64,000 nt of DNA. Origin: Pseudovibrio sp. Ad37 (GTDB lineage: Bacteria; Pseudomonadota; Alphaproteobacteria; Rhizobiales; Stappiaceae). Of the stretch, positions 27,942 through 36,797 are shown piece by piece. The notes beneath the pieces are model-generated. The model was not told the DNA's origin and ran no database searches. It saw only the letters and a program-made list of their open reading frames with translations. A program made the translations under genes and the position numbers. Within the stretch, counting starts at the first letter, position 1; each line of letters opens with the position of its first letter. Location: NCBI RefSeq assembly GCF_001623075.1, contig NZ_LMCF01000012.1, positions 1-64,000 on the forward strand, written 5' to 3'.

Positions 27942-29019
27942 TAAAGCCTCCTGCAAGGCCAACATAGCCAGCAAGGTCTTCTGCCATCACCACCTTGATG
28001 CCATCGATAATGGTGATGAGATAACGCAGTTGCTCGCGCACTTCTGGCTCTTTGCCAGTGTCCTGAAGTGGTTTTGGCAGGTTAGCAAGCACACGCTGCG
28101 CATTGGAAAATTCAAAGTTCAGCGAGCTTTCCACCCAGTCCTGCTCGTCTTCCAACACCTTTGCGTAGCCACCTGCATTCAAAGCACCTTGCAAACCTGC
28201 AAGGCTGGCTGAAAGGTAAGTGACAGCATTACCGCTGCGGGCAAATGGGGCCTTCTTTGGATTGGCCTTCTTCTCAGTCTTGCCAAGCACAACAAGCAGA
28301 TACTGGTCTTTGTCGACAATCAGGCCTGTGGTGATGGCATTGAACACCAGCTCCGCAGCTTCTTTGTGGGTATGTACGACACCGCCGCCTTTGGTTGGCT
28401 CCAGAAGCACCTTGGAAAAACCGTCAGGATCAGCCCATTCGGCTTCAAGTTCCAATCCGGCACCAACCAGATTGATGCTGATGCTCTCGGCATAATCGCA
28501 TAGATAAACAGCGTCCTTGCCAGAACCAAGCGTCAACGTGCCATCACTGGCGTAAGAGATGCGCTCAAGAGCAGTCAGCCCTTGCAAGGCGACGCTTTTG
28601 ACAGACAGGGAAGCGGGATCGCGAACGGTAGGGTCCTGCTTGGCAACCACCTTATTGATCTGGCGGCGAACCACACCGCGACTGTCCGGCAAAAAGGCGA
28701 GGCGCTGAGCAAGGTTGTCCTGCGCCATCGGCCCATAGCGTAAAAAGTCAACACCAGCGAGTGCAGCAACGGATTTGCTGAAGGCCTCGTTAAAGGCAGT
28801 GGTACTTTCAGTCGTGGAACTGGTGCACAAATCACCAGTCCGTTTCTCAAGATCGGTCAACGCGCTGACAAGCTGTTTGGTCGCCGGGCGAATATACTGC
28901 TCTACGCTGGAGCGCGGGAACTGAGCATAGTCAGTGGTATCTGCCGCAAAAGAGGGCGTAGAGACAACAATTGCCGAGGCAACGGCCAGGCTGAGAGTGA
29001 CAGCACGCTTAAACTGCAT
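27922..29019 (-). CDS. Imelysin-family protein (second in operon)
   Basis: 365 residues with a signal peptide ending near residue 26 (TPSFA-AD). It is a helical imelysin-like protein, expected in the periplasm. Where iron-type imelysins have GxHxxE, this protein has GLTALERISY near residue 148: the Gly and Glu remain but His is replaced by Thr. The ATG at 29019 overlaps the upstream stop (TGATG), so it is coupled to the di-haem gene. The lost histidine suggests a changed metal site or a structural role relative to the first imelysin of the operon. Confidence 0.87.
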   Translation of the reverse strand: MQFKRAVTLSLAVASAIVVSTPSFAADTTDYAQFPRSSVEQYIRPATKQLVSALTDLEKRTGDLCTSSTTESTTAFNEAFSKSVAALAGVDFLRYGPMAQDNLAQRLAFLPDSRGVVRRQINKVVAKQDPTVRDPASLSVKSVALQGLTALERISYASDGTLTLGSGKDAVYLCDYAESISINLVGAGLELEAEWADPDGFSKVLLEPTKGGGVVHTHKEAAELVFNAITTGLIVDKDQYLLVVLGKTEKKANPKKAPFARSGNAVTYLSASLAGLQGALNAGGYAKVLEDEQDWVESSLNFEFSNAQRVLANLPKPLQDTGKEPEVREQLRYLITIIDGIKVVMAEDLAGYVGLAGGFNALDGD

Positions 29020-30563
29020 CAAAGAGACTCCAGGAACCGGATCAGATTAGCTCGATCCTTAGCAGGCATTTCAACTACACGGGTTTTGGCAGCTTCTGCT
29101 TCACCGCCGTGCCACAGCACAGCTTCCAGCAGGCCACGTGCACGTCCATCGTGCAGGAAGAACCTGTGATTATTGACAGTTTCAGTCAGTCCAATACCCC
29201 AAAGCGGCGGTGTTTTCCATTCATTTCCGCTGGCAGAACCTGTTGGACGACCATCAGACAAACCTTCGCCCATATCGTGCAACAACAGGTCTGTATAAGG
29301 CCAGATCAGTTGGAACTGATGCTCCGGGTTTTCAGCCGTGCGGCTGGTGACATATTTAGGCGTATGGCAGCTTGCACAGCCTGTCTCGTAAAATACCTTT
29401 TTACCAGCAAGCACTTGGGTGTCATTCGCATCACGACGCGCTGGCACGGCAAGGTTTTGAGAATAGAACACCACAAGGTCCAGAACCGGGTCAGGCGCCT
29501 CAGAAACACCAAGATGCGCCTGCTCGCCATGGGCCTGCTCAAAGCAGGCCGTCTGGGCTTCGGTGCAGTCGCCATAATTGCGCAGGTCATACGGTGTTGA
29601 AATGCCGATATCGCCTGCAAATGCGCCGGCAGATTGAGATTGCACGGTGGCGTTCAGGGCTTTCCAACCAAAGCGGCCAACCTGCTTTGCGTCAGGGTCA
29701 GCAGGGTTTATCCAGCTCACACGGCCAGAGATGCCATCACTGTCAGCGTCATCCGGGTCTGCTTGCGAGGTGATGTCGGTTTCTGCAATCGCTTCCAGCA
29801 GGCCAAGGCCAATCATTGGCGGCGCAACACGAGCAGAAATCAGCGCATGCTCAGACATCGGTCCATAAGCTAGATTTTCAATAGTGTAGGTCGGTTTGCG
29901 TAAAGAGGCTGTCTCACCTTCAGAAAGATCAATCTTGATCTCTTCATAAGTGATCTTCATCTCACCTTCACCCGGAACACCCGGCACGCCAAAGTTCTGC
30001 AACTGGCCACCATAGGTCGGTTCGGGAAGGAGAGGCACTTCACCGCTCTCAATCAGAGCCCGCTCTTCCGGCGTGGAAGGGGCAACTGAGAGGCGCATGA
30101 AGATGGAAACTGGGCGTTCGTCATCAACCGGCGGGCGACCACGCCCTGCTTTCGGGTGACAGCTTTCGCAGGCGCGGGCGTTAAACAGAGGGCCAAGACC
30201 GTCAGAGGCGCGCGTAGAACTTGGGGTCGACACCCAGAACTTTTGGAACAGGCTCTCACCCAGACGGAAGTCCTGATGCTGCTCGAAAGGGAGGTTGGCA
30301 CTTGGGTAGGTAAAGACAGCGCGATTGAGAGGCTTCCGGGTCGTTGTTTTCCCCGCTTGCATCAACTCAAAATTTTCAGCTTTGGAAAAATCAGTCGGCG
30401 CCTTCAAAACCCGGCTGACTTTCGCTTTATCCCCGTCACTGAGATCGGTTCGCTGGTTCAGATCAACAGCAGAAGCGGCGGGAATGAGGAAGCTGGTAAA
30501 AGCGGTGGTAGTGGCTATCACTCCTGCACGACGGCGAAGTGTGGCTGGAACCATTCCTGGCAT
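29019..30563 (-). CDS. Di-haem c-type cytochrome/oxidoreductase (DUF1111)
   Basis: 514 residues with an N-terminal signal (about 1-32). Two c-type haem attachment motifs are visible, CESCH near residue 135 and CASCH near residue 395, both typical of DUF1111 'thiol oxidoreductase' proteins related to di-haem peroxidases. It should act in the periplasm in electron transfer. The gene lies between two imelysins, an arrangement known from iron-acquisition loci, where the haem protein might oxidise or reduce iron (inference). Confidence 0.88.
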   Translation of the reverse strand: MPGMVPATLRRRAGVIATTTAFTSFLIPAASAVDLNQRTDLSDGDKAKVSRVLKAPTDFSKAENFELMQAGKTTTRKPLNRAVFTYPSANLPFEQHQDFRLGESLFQKFWVSTPSSTRASDGLGPLFNARACESCHPKAGRGRPPVDDERPVSIFMRLSVAPSTPEERALIESGEVPLLPEPTYGGQLQNFGVPGVPGEGEMKITYEEIKIDLSEGETASLRKPTYTIENLAYGPMSEHALISARVAPPMIGLGLLEAIAETDITSQADPDDADSDGISGRVSWINPADPDAKQVGRFGWKALNATVQSQSAGAFAGDIGISTPYDLRNYGDCTEAQTACFEQAHGEQAHLGVSEAPDPVLDLVVFYSQNLAVPARRDANDTQVLAGKKVFYETGCASCHTPKYVTSRTAENPEHQFQLIWPYTDLLLHDMGEGLSDGRPTGSASGNEWKTPPLWGIGLTETVNNHRFFLHDGRARGLLEAVLWHGGEAEAAKTRVVEMPAKDRANLIRFLESL

Positions 30564-30655
30564 AACGGGTGCCTGTATTTACATAGGCCTTCGCAAAAAC
30601 GCTAAAACACGCAAATGAACGCACATAACAACGCAAACAAAAGGCGAGGGGGATA

Positions 30656-30685
30656 AGTCCCGCACGAGGTGTCTCGTGCGGGACT
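30656..30685 (-). terminator. Perfect hairpin between the first imelysin and DUF1111 genes
   Basis: AGTCCCGCACGAG (30656-30668) pairs with CTCGTGCGGGACT (30673-30685) across a GTGT loop. In the leftward direction no T-run follows. It probably stabilises the upstream imelysin transcript or gives partial termination. Confidence 0.65.
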
Positions 30686-30692
30686 GGATATC

Positions 30693-31961
30693 TTATTCGA
30701 ATACTGCAGAAGGGTTGTCGAGGCTGTCGGAGCCTTCGAATGCAATATTTTCCAGCTTCAGCACCTGAACAGCACGCTGAATGGAAGATGTCTGGTCAAC
30801 CAGGCTATCGATAGCAGCCTGTACCACTGCGTTACCCTCTGTGTTTCCTTCACCAATCATCTGGTCGTAGGATTCAGTGGTTTCAGCGTGGGTTTTCATG
30901 GCTGTAAAGGTGCCGAGGGAAGCATTCAGCTTGCCTTCCAGCTCAGTTGAAACAGCGGAATCTGCCTTTGCAAGCAAGTCCTTAAGGGAAGCACCCTCAA
31001 CAACAGAACCGTCAACGCGGGTGTATTTACCCTGGAATACGTTGTTGATGCCAACCACGTCGTTGTAGTGGGACATATGGGTGTTGTCAGAGAAGCAGTC
31101 ATGCTCTTCTTCAGGATCGTTCAGCATCAGGCCGAGCTTCATGCGCTCACCAGCCAGTTCACCGTAAGACAGGGAACCCATGCCGGTCAGGATGGTTGCG
31201 ATGCCTGCAGCTTCGCCTTTGTCAGCCAGCTCTTTACGTGCTGCGCCGTCGGCTTTCCATGCTGCGACCATCTCTTCCAGATCGGTGATAAGCAGCTTCG
31301 TTGCAGCCTGAAGGTAGTCAGCACGGCGCTCACAATTGCCACCGGTGCAATTTGCAGTGTCGAAATCAGAAGCAGGACGGTTGCCAGCACCTTTCCCCGT
31401 TCCGTTCAAATCTTGTCCCCACAGCAGGAATTCAATTGCGTGGTAACCGGTCGCAACGTTTGCTTCCACTTCACCAGCTTCCTGAAGCTGTTCAGCAAGC
31501 AGCGCAGGGGTGATTTCAGTGGCGTCGATTTCTTCGCCAGCAACAGTCAATTTAGTGTTTGCAATGATGTTCGCTGCGTAAAACGGGTTCTCTTCGGACT
31601 CATTGCCGTAAGCACCATCAACGTAGTCGATCAGACCCTCGTCAAGCGGCCAGGCGTTGACCTTGCCTTCCCAGTCATCAACGATCGCATTACCAAAGCG
31701 GTAAACTTCTGTCTGCTGGTATGGGTTACGAGCTGCAATCCATGCGCGGCGTGCGGCTTTCAGGTTGTCTTCAGTTGGCTCTGCGACAAGCGCGTCCACT
31801 GCACCCTGAAGGGTCTTCGCAGTTGTCAGAGAGTCTTCAAACGCTGCCTGGGCGATGTCGCCGTAGGTTGCAAGAACGTCAGAAGGAGTTGCAGCGACAG
31901 CAACAGTAGAAAGGCTGCCGAGTGCTACAGTGCCGAGCAAAGCGCCACGGATAAAGCTCAT
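30693..31961 (-). CDS. Imelysin-family iron-regulated protein (IrpA-like)
   Basis: 422 residues from ATG 31961 (AAGGGGA ribosome binding site); the longer frame adds a non-signal leader. The signal peptide ends near residue 23 (AVAA). The imelysin motif GxHxxE is intact as GYHAIEFLLWGQD near residue 170, and a conserved-looking DNTHMSHYND segment lies near 300. IrpA/ICMP proteins are periplasmic or envelope proteins linked to iron uptake. It is the first gene of the leftward operon, with a Fur-like site upstream. Confidence 0.9.
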   Translation of the reverse strand: MSFIRGALLGTVALGSLSTVAVAATPSDVLATYGDIAQAAFEDSLTTAKTLQGAVDALVAEPTEDNLKAARRAWIAARNPYQQTEVYRFGNAIVDDWEGKVNAWPLDEGLIDYVDGAYGNESEENPFYAANIIANTKLTVAGEEIDATEITPALLAEQLQEAGEVEANVATGYHAIEFLLWGQDLNGTGKGAGNRPASDFDTANCTGGNCERRADYLQAATKLLITDLEEMVAAWKADGAARKELADKGEAAGIATILTGMGSLSYGELAGERMKLGLMLNDPEEEHDCFSDNTHMSHYNDVVGINNVFQGKYTRVDGSVVEGASLKDLLAKADSAVSTELEGKLNASLGTFTAMKTHAETTESYDQMIGEGNTEGNAVVQAAIDSLVDQTSSIQRAVQVLKLENIAFEGSDSLDNPSAVFE

Positions 31962-32396
31962 TGTAATCCCCTTAAATGTGCAGTGAATTCGCCTCGCGCT
32001 GCGAGCGGAAAATCCGGGCTGCACGAATTCAGTTTGCCAAATGTTGTCATGCCCTAAAGCGTGAGAAAACTGCGGCTATTTCATATTCCTGACTATTGTT
32101 GTCAAGTTTAAAAACGTGCACTTTCAGTAGTTTAGAGTATTTCTAAATATGAGTTTCAGTTGCAACTTATTGTCATTAAAAGCTTTTCCGTACTTTTGCA
32201 GTTGCAAATCATTCGCATAAATAAATGGGATAATATTGGGAAAATACGCGAATCCCCCGCTCAACTGTTACCGTTTGTTTGGCATATCTTGACTTCGCAG
32301 CACCTATGCGCTCTTACGGAACCTTCTTCAGGTACATTGCATTTAATTGGCATCAATCAGCCAGTCTGTCTGCACCAACAACGATAAGAACAGGGT
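31962..32396. other. Divergent regulatory stretch between irpA-like and GDPD genes
   Basis: About 435 AT-rich bases without a supported gene separate two divergent operons. It contains a near-palindrome that looks like an alphaproteobacterial Fur site (32203-32217) and a smaller inverted repeat TGAC...GTCA (about 32090-32104). Promoters for both directions should be here. Confidence 0.6.
32203..32217. promoter_or_regulatory. Candidate Fur-type iron box
   Basis: TGCAAATCATTCGCA is a 15-base near-palindrome (one mismatched pair) similar in form to the TGCAAAT-n-ATTTGCA type sites bound by Fur/Mur/Irr regulators in alphaproteobacteria (recalled form). It is about 240 bases upstream of the imelysin operon. 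A second TTGCAACTTATTGTCA-like half-site lies near 32160. A Fur/Mur gene is in this window at 61362. Confidence 0.35.
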
Positions 32397-34247
32397 ATGG
32401 CAGCTCGATTAAACACGCTTGCTCAATTGATACTTCGTGGCTGGAAAGCAAACGCATTTCGCTTGCTGCTGGTTCACTATGCCTTCGTTTTTCTCGGTGC
32501 AGTTGCAATCACACCTATTGTTGCTGGTATCGGCAACTTCGTTATTGGCCTTTCCGGCAATGCGGTGCTGGCCGATTATGAGATCGCGTCTTTCTTTCTG
32601 TCGCCGATTGGACTGCTCGGTGCATTCTTCTTTGTCGTCGTCTTCATCGCCATGGCACTGCTTGAGCAGGTCGCTCTGCTCGCGGTGCTGGACAGGCAGG
32701 AAAGCGCGTTCCCTGCTGCACGTAATGCCCTGTTTTCAACGCTCAGCATGTTTCCCCGCCTTGGTATGTTTACATGGCGGCTGACACAACGCTTAGTGAT
32801 GGCAATGATCCCGGGTCTTGTCATTATCGCACTGAGTATACTAATCTTTTTGCAAGAGCATGACTTCAGCTACTACCTTCAGTTTCAACCCGTTGAGTTC
32901 TGGATGGCTGCCTTCTTCATCGGAATTGGGGTGGCACTGGTTATCGTTATGCCACTCTACGCCATCCTCGTCTGGGGGCTGTCTTTGCCGCTCGTGGTGC
33001 TGAGAGATCATCCTGTTGGCTCCGCCTTTTCGCGGGCCCGGTTCCTCTCGCGTGGCCTCCGTCCTGTCTTTGCAGGTGCCGTCTCGCTGTGGTTGCTTCT
33101 GGACATCCTCATCCATGCGTTCTTCCTGATCTCGCTGGAACTGATCGGCTCCTACGCCATTTCGTTTGGGGAGAATTCCCCCGAGACATTGGCAGCGATC
33201 CTGGGCAGCCTCGTCGTGCTTCTGTTGGTGGGCAACACGCTGATCAGTGGCGTCATGTCTGGCACTATGGCATTGCTTTTCAAGGCAGCTTTGTTCGTTG
33301 CCGATGGAAAAGGGCACACGTTTTCCGAGGTGCCACATACGCCAAAGCTGGAGAGTAAGTGGGCCAACCCACTGACACCGATGCGCCTTGCCGCTCTCAT
33401 TGGAGTGGTCGGAACCATCGTGGTGCTGACAGGGACGTATTGGGTCTCAGCCGATCTGCCGCAAAAAGATGTCCTGATCATCGCCCACCGCGGTGCCTCC
33501 GCGCACGCGCCGGAAAACACCATAGCCTCGCTGGAGCGAGCAATTGAGGACAAAGCCGACTGGATTGAGGTCGATGTTCAGGAAGCCGCAGACGGCTCTG
33601 TGGTTATCGCCCACGACAGCGACTTCATGCGCCTCATCAGCAAGCCAGCCAATGTCTGGGACCTGACACTGGAGGAAATCCAGTCTCTCGATGTGGGCGG
33701 ATGGTTCGGGATGGAGTTCCAGGGTGAACGCGTTCCAACGCTTCGCGAGGCGCTTGAGATTGTGAGGGGGAAAGCAGTTCTCCTCATCGAGCTCAAATAT
33801 TATCCCCGCAGCCGCAACGAACATCTAGAAAACGAGGTCGCCCGCATCATCACGCAGGCTGAAATGGAAAACGACATAGCAATCATGTCGTTAGAGCGAT
33901 CAGCTCTCTCAAGAATGCGAAAATTAGAACCAAATTGGAACATCGGCCTTCTTACCGCCACATCTATCGGTAATTTCTCCGAACTCAAAGGAAACTTCGT
34001 AGCAGTCTCCTCCGCCTCCGCCTCTCTGAACTTCATTAGAAGAACACAAGAGACCGGTAAGCAGGTTTTCGTCTGGACGGTTAACAATCCGTCTACCATG
34101 TTGCGCTACATCTCCATGGGCGTAGATGGAATTATCACGGATGATCCTGCACAGGCGCGTAACACCTTGGAAGAATATAAAGAAATGAACCAGTTCGAGC
34201 GGTTATTACTTCATACTTCTGTCCTGTATAATCTGAGCTTGAACTGA
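32397..34247 (+). CDS. Membrane-anchored glycerophosphodiester phosphodiesterase
   Basis: 616 residues. The first 350 residues form a multi-helix membrane domain of the GPDPase-membrane type. A catalytic GDPD barrel covers about 355-605. Active-site signatures are IIAHRGASAHAPENT (His and Arg, then Glu), IEVDVQEAADG (metal-binding acids) and VIAHDSDFMRL (second His). It hydrolyses glycerophosphodiesters to glycerol-3-phosphate and an alcohol. The catalytic side cannot be decided from sequence alone. The Ugp-like uptake system 740 bases downstream, in convergent orientation, would handle related substrates. Confidence 0.9.
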   Translation: MAARLNTLAQLILRGWKANAFRLLLVHYAFVFLGAVAITPIVAGIGNFVIGLSGNAVLADYEIASFFLSPIGLLGAFFFVVVFIAMALLEQVALLAVLDRQESAFPAARNALFSTLSMFPRLGMFTWRLTQRLVMAMIPGLVIIALSILIFLQEHDFSYYLQFQPVEFWMAAFFIGIGVALVIVMPLYAILVWGLSLPLVVLRDHPVGSAFSRARFLSRGLRPVFAGAVSLWLLLDILIHAFFLISLELIGSYAISFGENSPETLAAILGSLVVLLLVGNTLISGVMSGTMALLFKAALFVADGKGHTFSEVPHTPKLESKWANPLTPMRLAALIGVVGTIVVLTGTYWVSADLPQKDVLIIAHRGASAHAPENTIASLERAIEDKADWIEVDVQEAADGSVVIAHDSDFMRLISKPANVWDLTLEEIQSLDVGGWFGMEFQGERVPTLREALEIVRGKAVLLIELKYYPRSRNEHLENEVARIITQAEMENDIAIMSLERSALSRMRKLEPNWNIGLLTATSIGNFSELKGNFVAVSSASASLNFIRRTQETGKQVFVWTVNNPSTMLRYISMGVDGIITDDPAQARNTLEEYKEMNQFERLLLHTSVLYNLSLN

Positions 34248-34272
34248 CACTTAGACCGTAAGAATCTAGTAT

Positions 34273-34671
34273 ATGCCGTATCTTCTAGTAGTGTTTATGG
34301 GCGCGTTGCTGACTGCCCTCTCGATGACCAATTCTGCGACTTCCAAGCCGCCAGTATTGCTGCTGGGAGACCGCGACACTGTCAATGCGATTGTTGCCGA
34401 GGTTAATCTCCCCGACGACCGTCGCGGACTCGTGCATGTCATTTTGGAAGATGCTCGCGTCAAAGCAGAGCGCCTGGATAGCCCAATTCTGCCGATTTCT
34501 GCCAGTTCTGAACCTCTCGTAGAGCTTCCTGCAGAGAAATTTACACTTGAGCAGCTGGATGTAGAAACGCGCAGTGAACTTGTTGAAGTCCTCGACGAAG
34601 ACCAAATGTCCGAGTTGCACCGCGCAATAGAAGTGGTTTTGGCGAGCACTGAAACCGTTAGCGTAGATTGA
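34273..34671 (+). CDS. Hypothetical protein with N-terminal hydrophobic segment
   Basis: 132 residues, not recognised. The first 23 residues (LLVVFMGALLTALSMTNSA) could be a signal peptide or anchor. The rest is acidic and soluble, with Leu/Glu-rich heptad-like stretches near the end. It begins 25 bases after the phosphodiesterase gene in the same direction and may share its transcript. The ribosome binding site is weak. Confidence 0.55.
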   Translation: MPYLLVVFMGALLTALSMTNSATSKPPVLLLGDRDTVNAIVAEVNLPDDRRGLVHVILEDARVKAERLDSPILPISASSEPLVELPAEKFTLEQLDVETRSELVEVLDEDQMSELHRAIEVVLASTETVSVD

Positions 34672-34710
34672 TCTGAAATACTAGGCTATCCATTTGAAGT
34701 AACAGGCTTA

Positions 34711-34905
34711 TTACTCATCATCTTCGTTATCGTCCGGAATAGCAAGATTCACTGCTCCTCCTACGACACTTGTTCCAACTTTCGCAGTTGTTGTTACTGC
34801 AGTTGTAGCAACAGAGACCGCAGCTCCCCCGACTGAAACCACGGCACACCCAGAAATTCCGAGTAATACTGCAAAGATACTGACTGTTATCGCGGTAAGT
34901 TTCAT
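34711..34905 (-). CDS. Small lipoprotein
   Basis: 64 residues. Residues 1-20 form a lipoprotein signal with lipobox LGISGC, giving lipidation at Cys20. The mature part is Ala/Val/Thr/Gly-rich (VSVGGAAVSVATTAVTTTAK) and ends with an acidic DDNEDDE tail. No catalytic motif is visible; small lipoproteins of this pattern are common and uncharacterised. It is monocistronic and convergent with the preceding hypothetical gene. Confidence 0.75.
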   Translation of the reverse strand: MKLTAITVSIFAVLLGISGCAVVSVGGAAVSVATTAVTTTAKVGTSVVGGAVNLAIPDDNEDDE

Positions 34906-34987
34906 TCATTCCCCTCAAAAACTGTCGTGAACCTCTTCAAAGGTCACCTATTTCACTTAAATTTGAGGGGTAAGAATTACGATTTCC

Positions 34988-35845
34988 CTACTTAATTCCT
35001 GCCCGCATGAAGCTCTGCACAAATTGTCTCTGAAACAGCAGGAACGCGATCAACAGCGGACCTGATGTCATGAGCGTTGCTGCGTTGATAACGCTCCACT
35101 CCACACCACCATCAACTGCAGCAAAGATAGAAAGCCCAACAGTGACGGGACGCGTCTCTACCGAATTGGTGATAATCAGAGGCCAGAGGAAATTGTTCCA
35201 GTGGTGGCTGACCGAAACAAGCCCGTAAGCGAGGTAGGTCGGAATTGCCAGCGGCACGTAAACCTTCCAGAGCACATGCAATGGTCCGGCACCTTCTACC
35301 CGAGCAGCCTCGTCCAACTCACGTGGAATGGTCTTAAACGTCTGGCGTAGCAAGAAGATCCCAAATCCAGACGCCATATAGGGCAAGCCAATTGCTACGA
35401 TTGTGTCTATCAGGCCAAGATTTCGGATCATCTTGTAGTTCTCGACAATCAGTATTTCCGGCATCACAAGCAGCTGTAAAAGCACCAGAGTGAACAGGAT
35501 ATTCGAGCCGGGGAACTCGAAGCGCGCAAAGGCATAAGCTGCCAGAGTGCCCAAGACAAACTGTGCAATCAAAATGATCGTCACCAGCATGATCGTGTTC
35601 AGGAAGTACTGAGCAAATGGAGCTGCTGACCAGGCTTTGGTGAAGTTCTCCAAAGTGAGCGGTGCAAACAACTCGAAATTGGCTTCATAAGCCGCAGGAT
35701 GGAATGCAGTCCAGATCGCATAGAGCAGAGGCAGGGCCCATAAGATCGCCAGTGTCCACGCCCCGAACGTATTGAGAGCACGATCAAAATCGAACTGGCG
35801 TGGACGGGCTGGTTCAACAGTGTTGGAAAGAGATAAGTCGCTCAT
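34988..35845 (-). CDS. Ugp-like ABC transporter permease (UgpE/MalG type)
   Basis: 285 residues with six membrane helices. The EAA coupling loop is at DEAARVEGAGPLHVLWKVYV, typical of MalG/UgpE permeases. It is the last gene of the leftward operon, overlapping the previous permease by four bases. With its partner it forms the channel for a sugar or glycerol-phosphate substrate. Confidence 0.9.
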   Translation of the reverse strand: MSDLSLSNTVEPARPRQFDFDRALNTFGAWTLAILWALPLLYAIWTAFHPAAYEANFELFAPLTLENFTKAWSAAPFAQYFLNTIMLVTIILIAQFVLGTLAAYAFARFEFPGSNILFTLVLLQLLVMPEILIVENYKMIRNLGLIDTIVAIGLPYMASGFGIFLLRQTFKTIPRELDEAARVEGAGPLHVLWKVYVPLAIPTYLAYGLVSVSHHWNNFLWPLIITNSVETRPVTVGLSIFAAVDGGVEWSVINAATLMTSGPLLIAFLLFQRQFVQSFMRAGIK

Positions 35846-36720
35846 CTGTAGTGCACCCGACGATCCATAAAGAAGAATTGACCGATCGCAATGATCGAAA
35901 GAAGTGCCAGCATCACGACAGTCAGCGTGGCGGCATAAGAGGTTTGCCAGTACTTGAAGGCGACCTCATAAATATAAAAGAGCAGCAAAGACGAAGCGTT
36001 ATCTGGCCCTCCGCCTGTCATGGTGAAGATGTGGTCCACCAGGCGGAAAGAATTGATAACAGCATTGATAGATACGAACAAAGTTGTTGGCATAAGCAAA
36101 GGCCATGTGATTTTCCAGAAGAAGGTCCAACGGCTCGCCCCTTCAATATCAGCAGCTTCTTTGTAGGAGGGTGGAATGGCTTGTAGTGCTGCCAGATAGA
36201 AGATCATGAAGAACCCGGCTTCTTTCCAGATAGTTACAACCATCATGCAAATCAGCACTGTTTCCTGCTGGCCCAGCCATGAGTTCTCGGGGAGCCCGAA
36301 GACGCCCATGCGGATCTGATCGATCAGCCCAAAGCCCGGCGTATAAAAGAACAGCCAGATATTTGCGACCGCGATCAAAGGCAACACAGTCGGTGCAAAG
36401 AACGACATGCGTACAAGGCTACGTCCCTTGAGCTTGTCATTCACCCAGATGGCCATCAGCAGAGAGATACCGATAGAAGCTGGAATGGTTGCCATCGCGT
36501 ACCAAAGGTTATTGACCAGCACTTTCCAGAAGGTTGGGTCCGCCATCAACTCCTCATAGTTCTGCAATCCAACAAACTTGGCTGGCCTGCGCCCACGCGG
36601 AGTGGAGAAGAAGCTATTGATTATAGTGGTGATGGCCGGGAAGTGGGTAAACGCGAACAACATCACCATTGCTGGAGTGAGCAACAGCCACGCGTAAATC
36701 CACTGCATACGTCTGGTCAT
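35842..36720 (-). CDS. Ugp-like ABC transporter permease (UgpA/MalF type)
   Basis: 292 residues with six membrane helices. The EAA loop is KEAADIEGASRWTFFWKITW. N-terminal WIYAWLLLTPAMVMLFAFTH is typical of UgpA/MalF permeases of this class. It overlaps the UgpE-like gene (ATGA) and lies 77 bases after the binding-protein gene. Confidence 0.9.
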   Translation of the reverse strand: MTRRMQWIYAWLLLTPAMVMLFAFTHFPAITTIINSFFSTPRGRRPAKFVGLQNYEELMADPTFWKVLVNNLWYAMATIPASIGISLLMAIWVNDKLKGRSLVRMSFFAPTVLPLIAVANIWLFFYTPGFGLIDQIRMGVFGLPENSWLGQQETVLICMMVVTIWKEAGFFMIFYLAALQAIPPSYKEAADIEGASRWTFFWKITWPLLMPTTLFVSINAVINSFRLVDHIFTMTGGGPDNASSLLLFYIYEVAFKYWQTSYAATLTVVMLALLSIIAIGQFFFMDRRVHYR

Positions 36721-36797
36721 CGGGCAACCTCTTGGAAAATGCTGGAGCGAGGCACACAGCAGCTGCGCCTCGCCAGATCACGTGAAATTAAAAAGGC

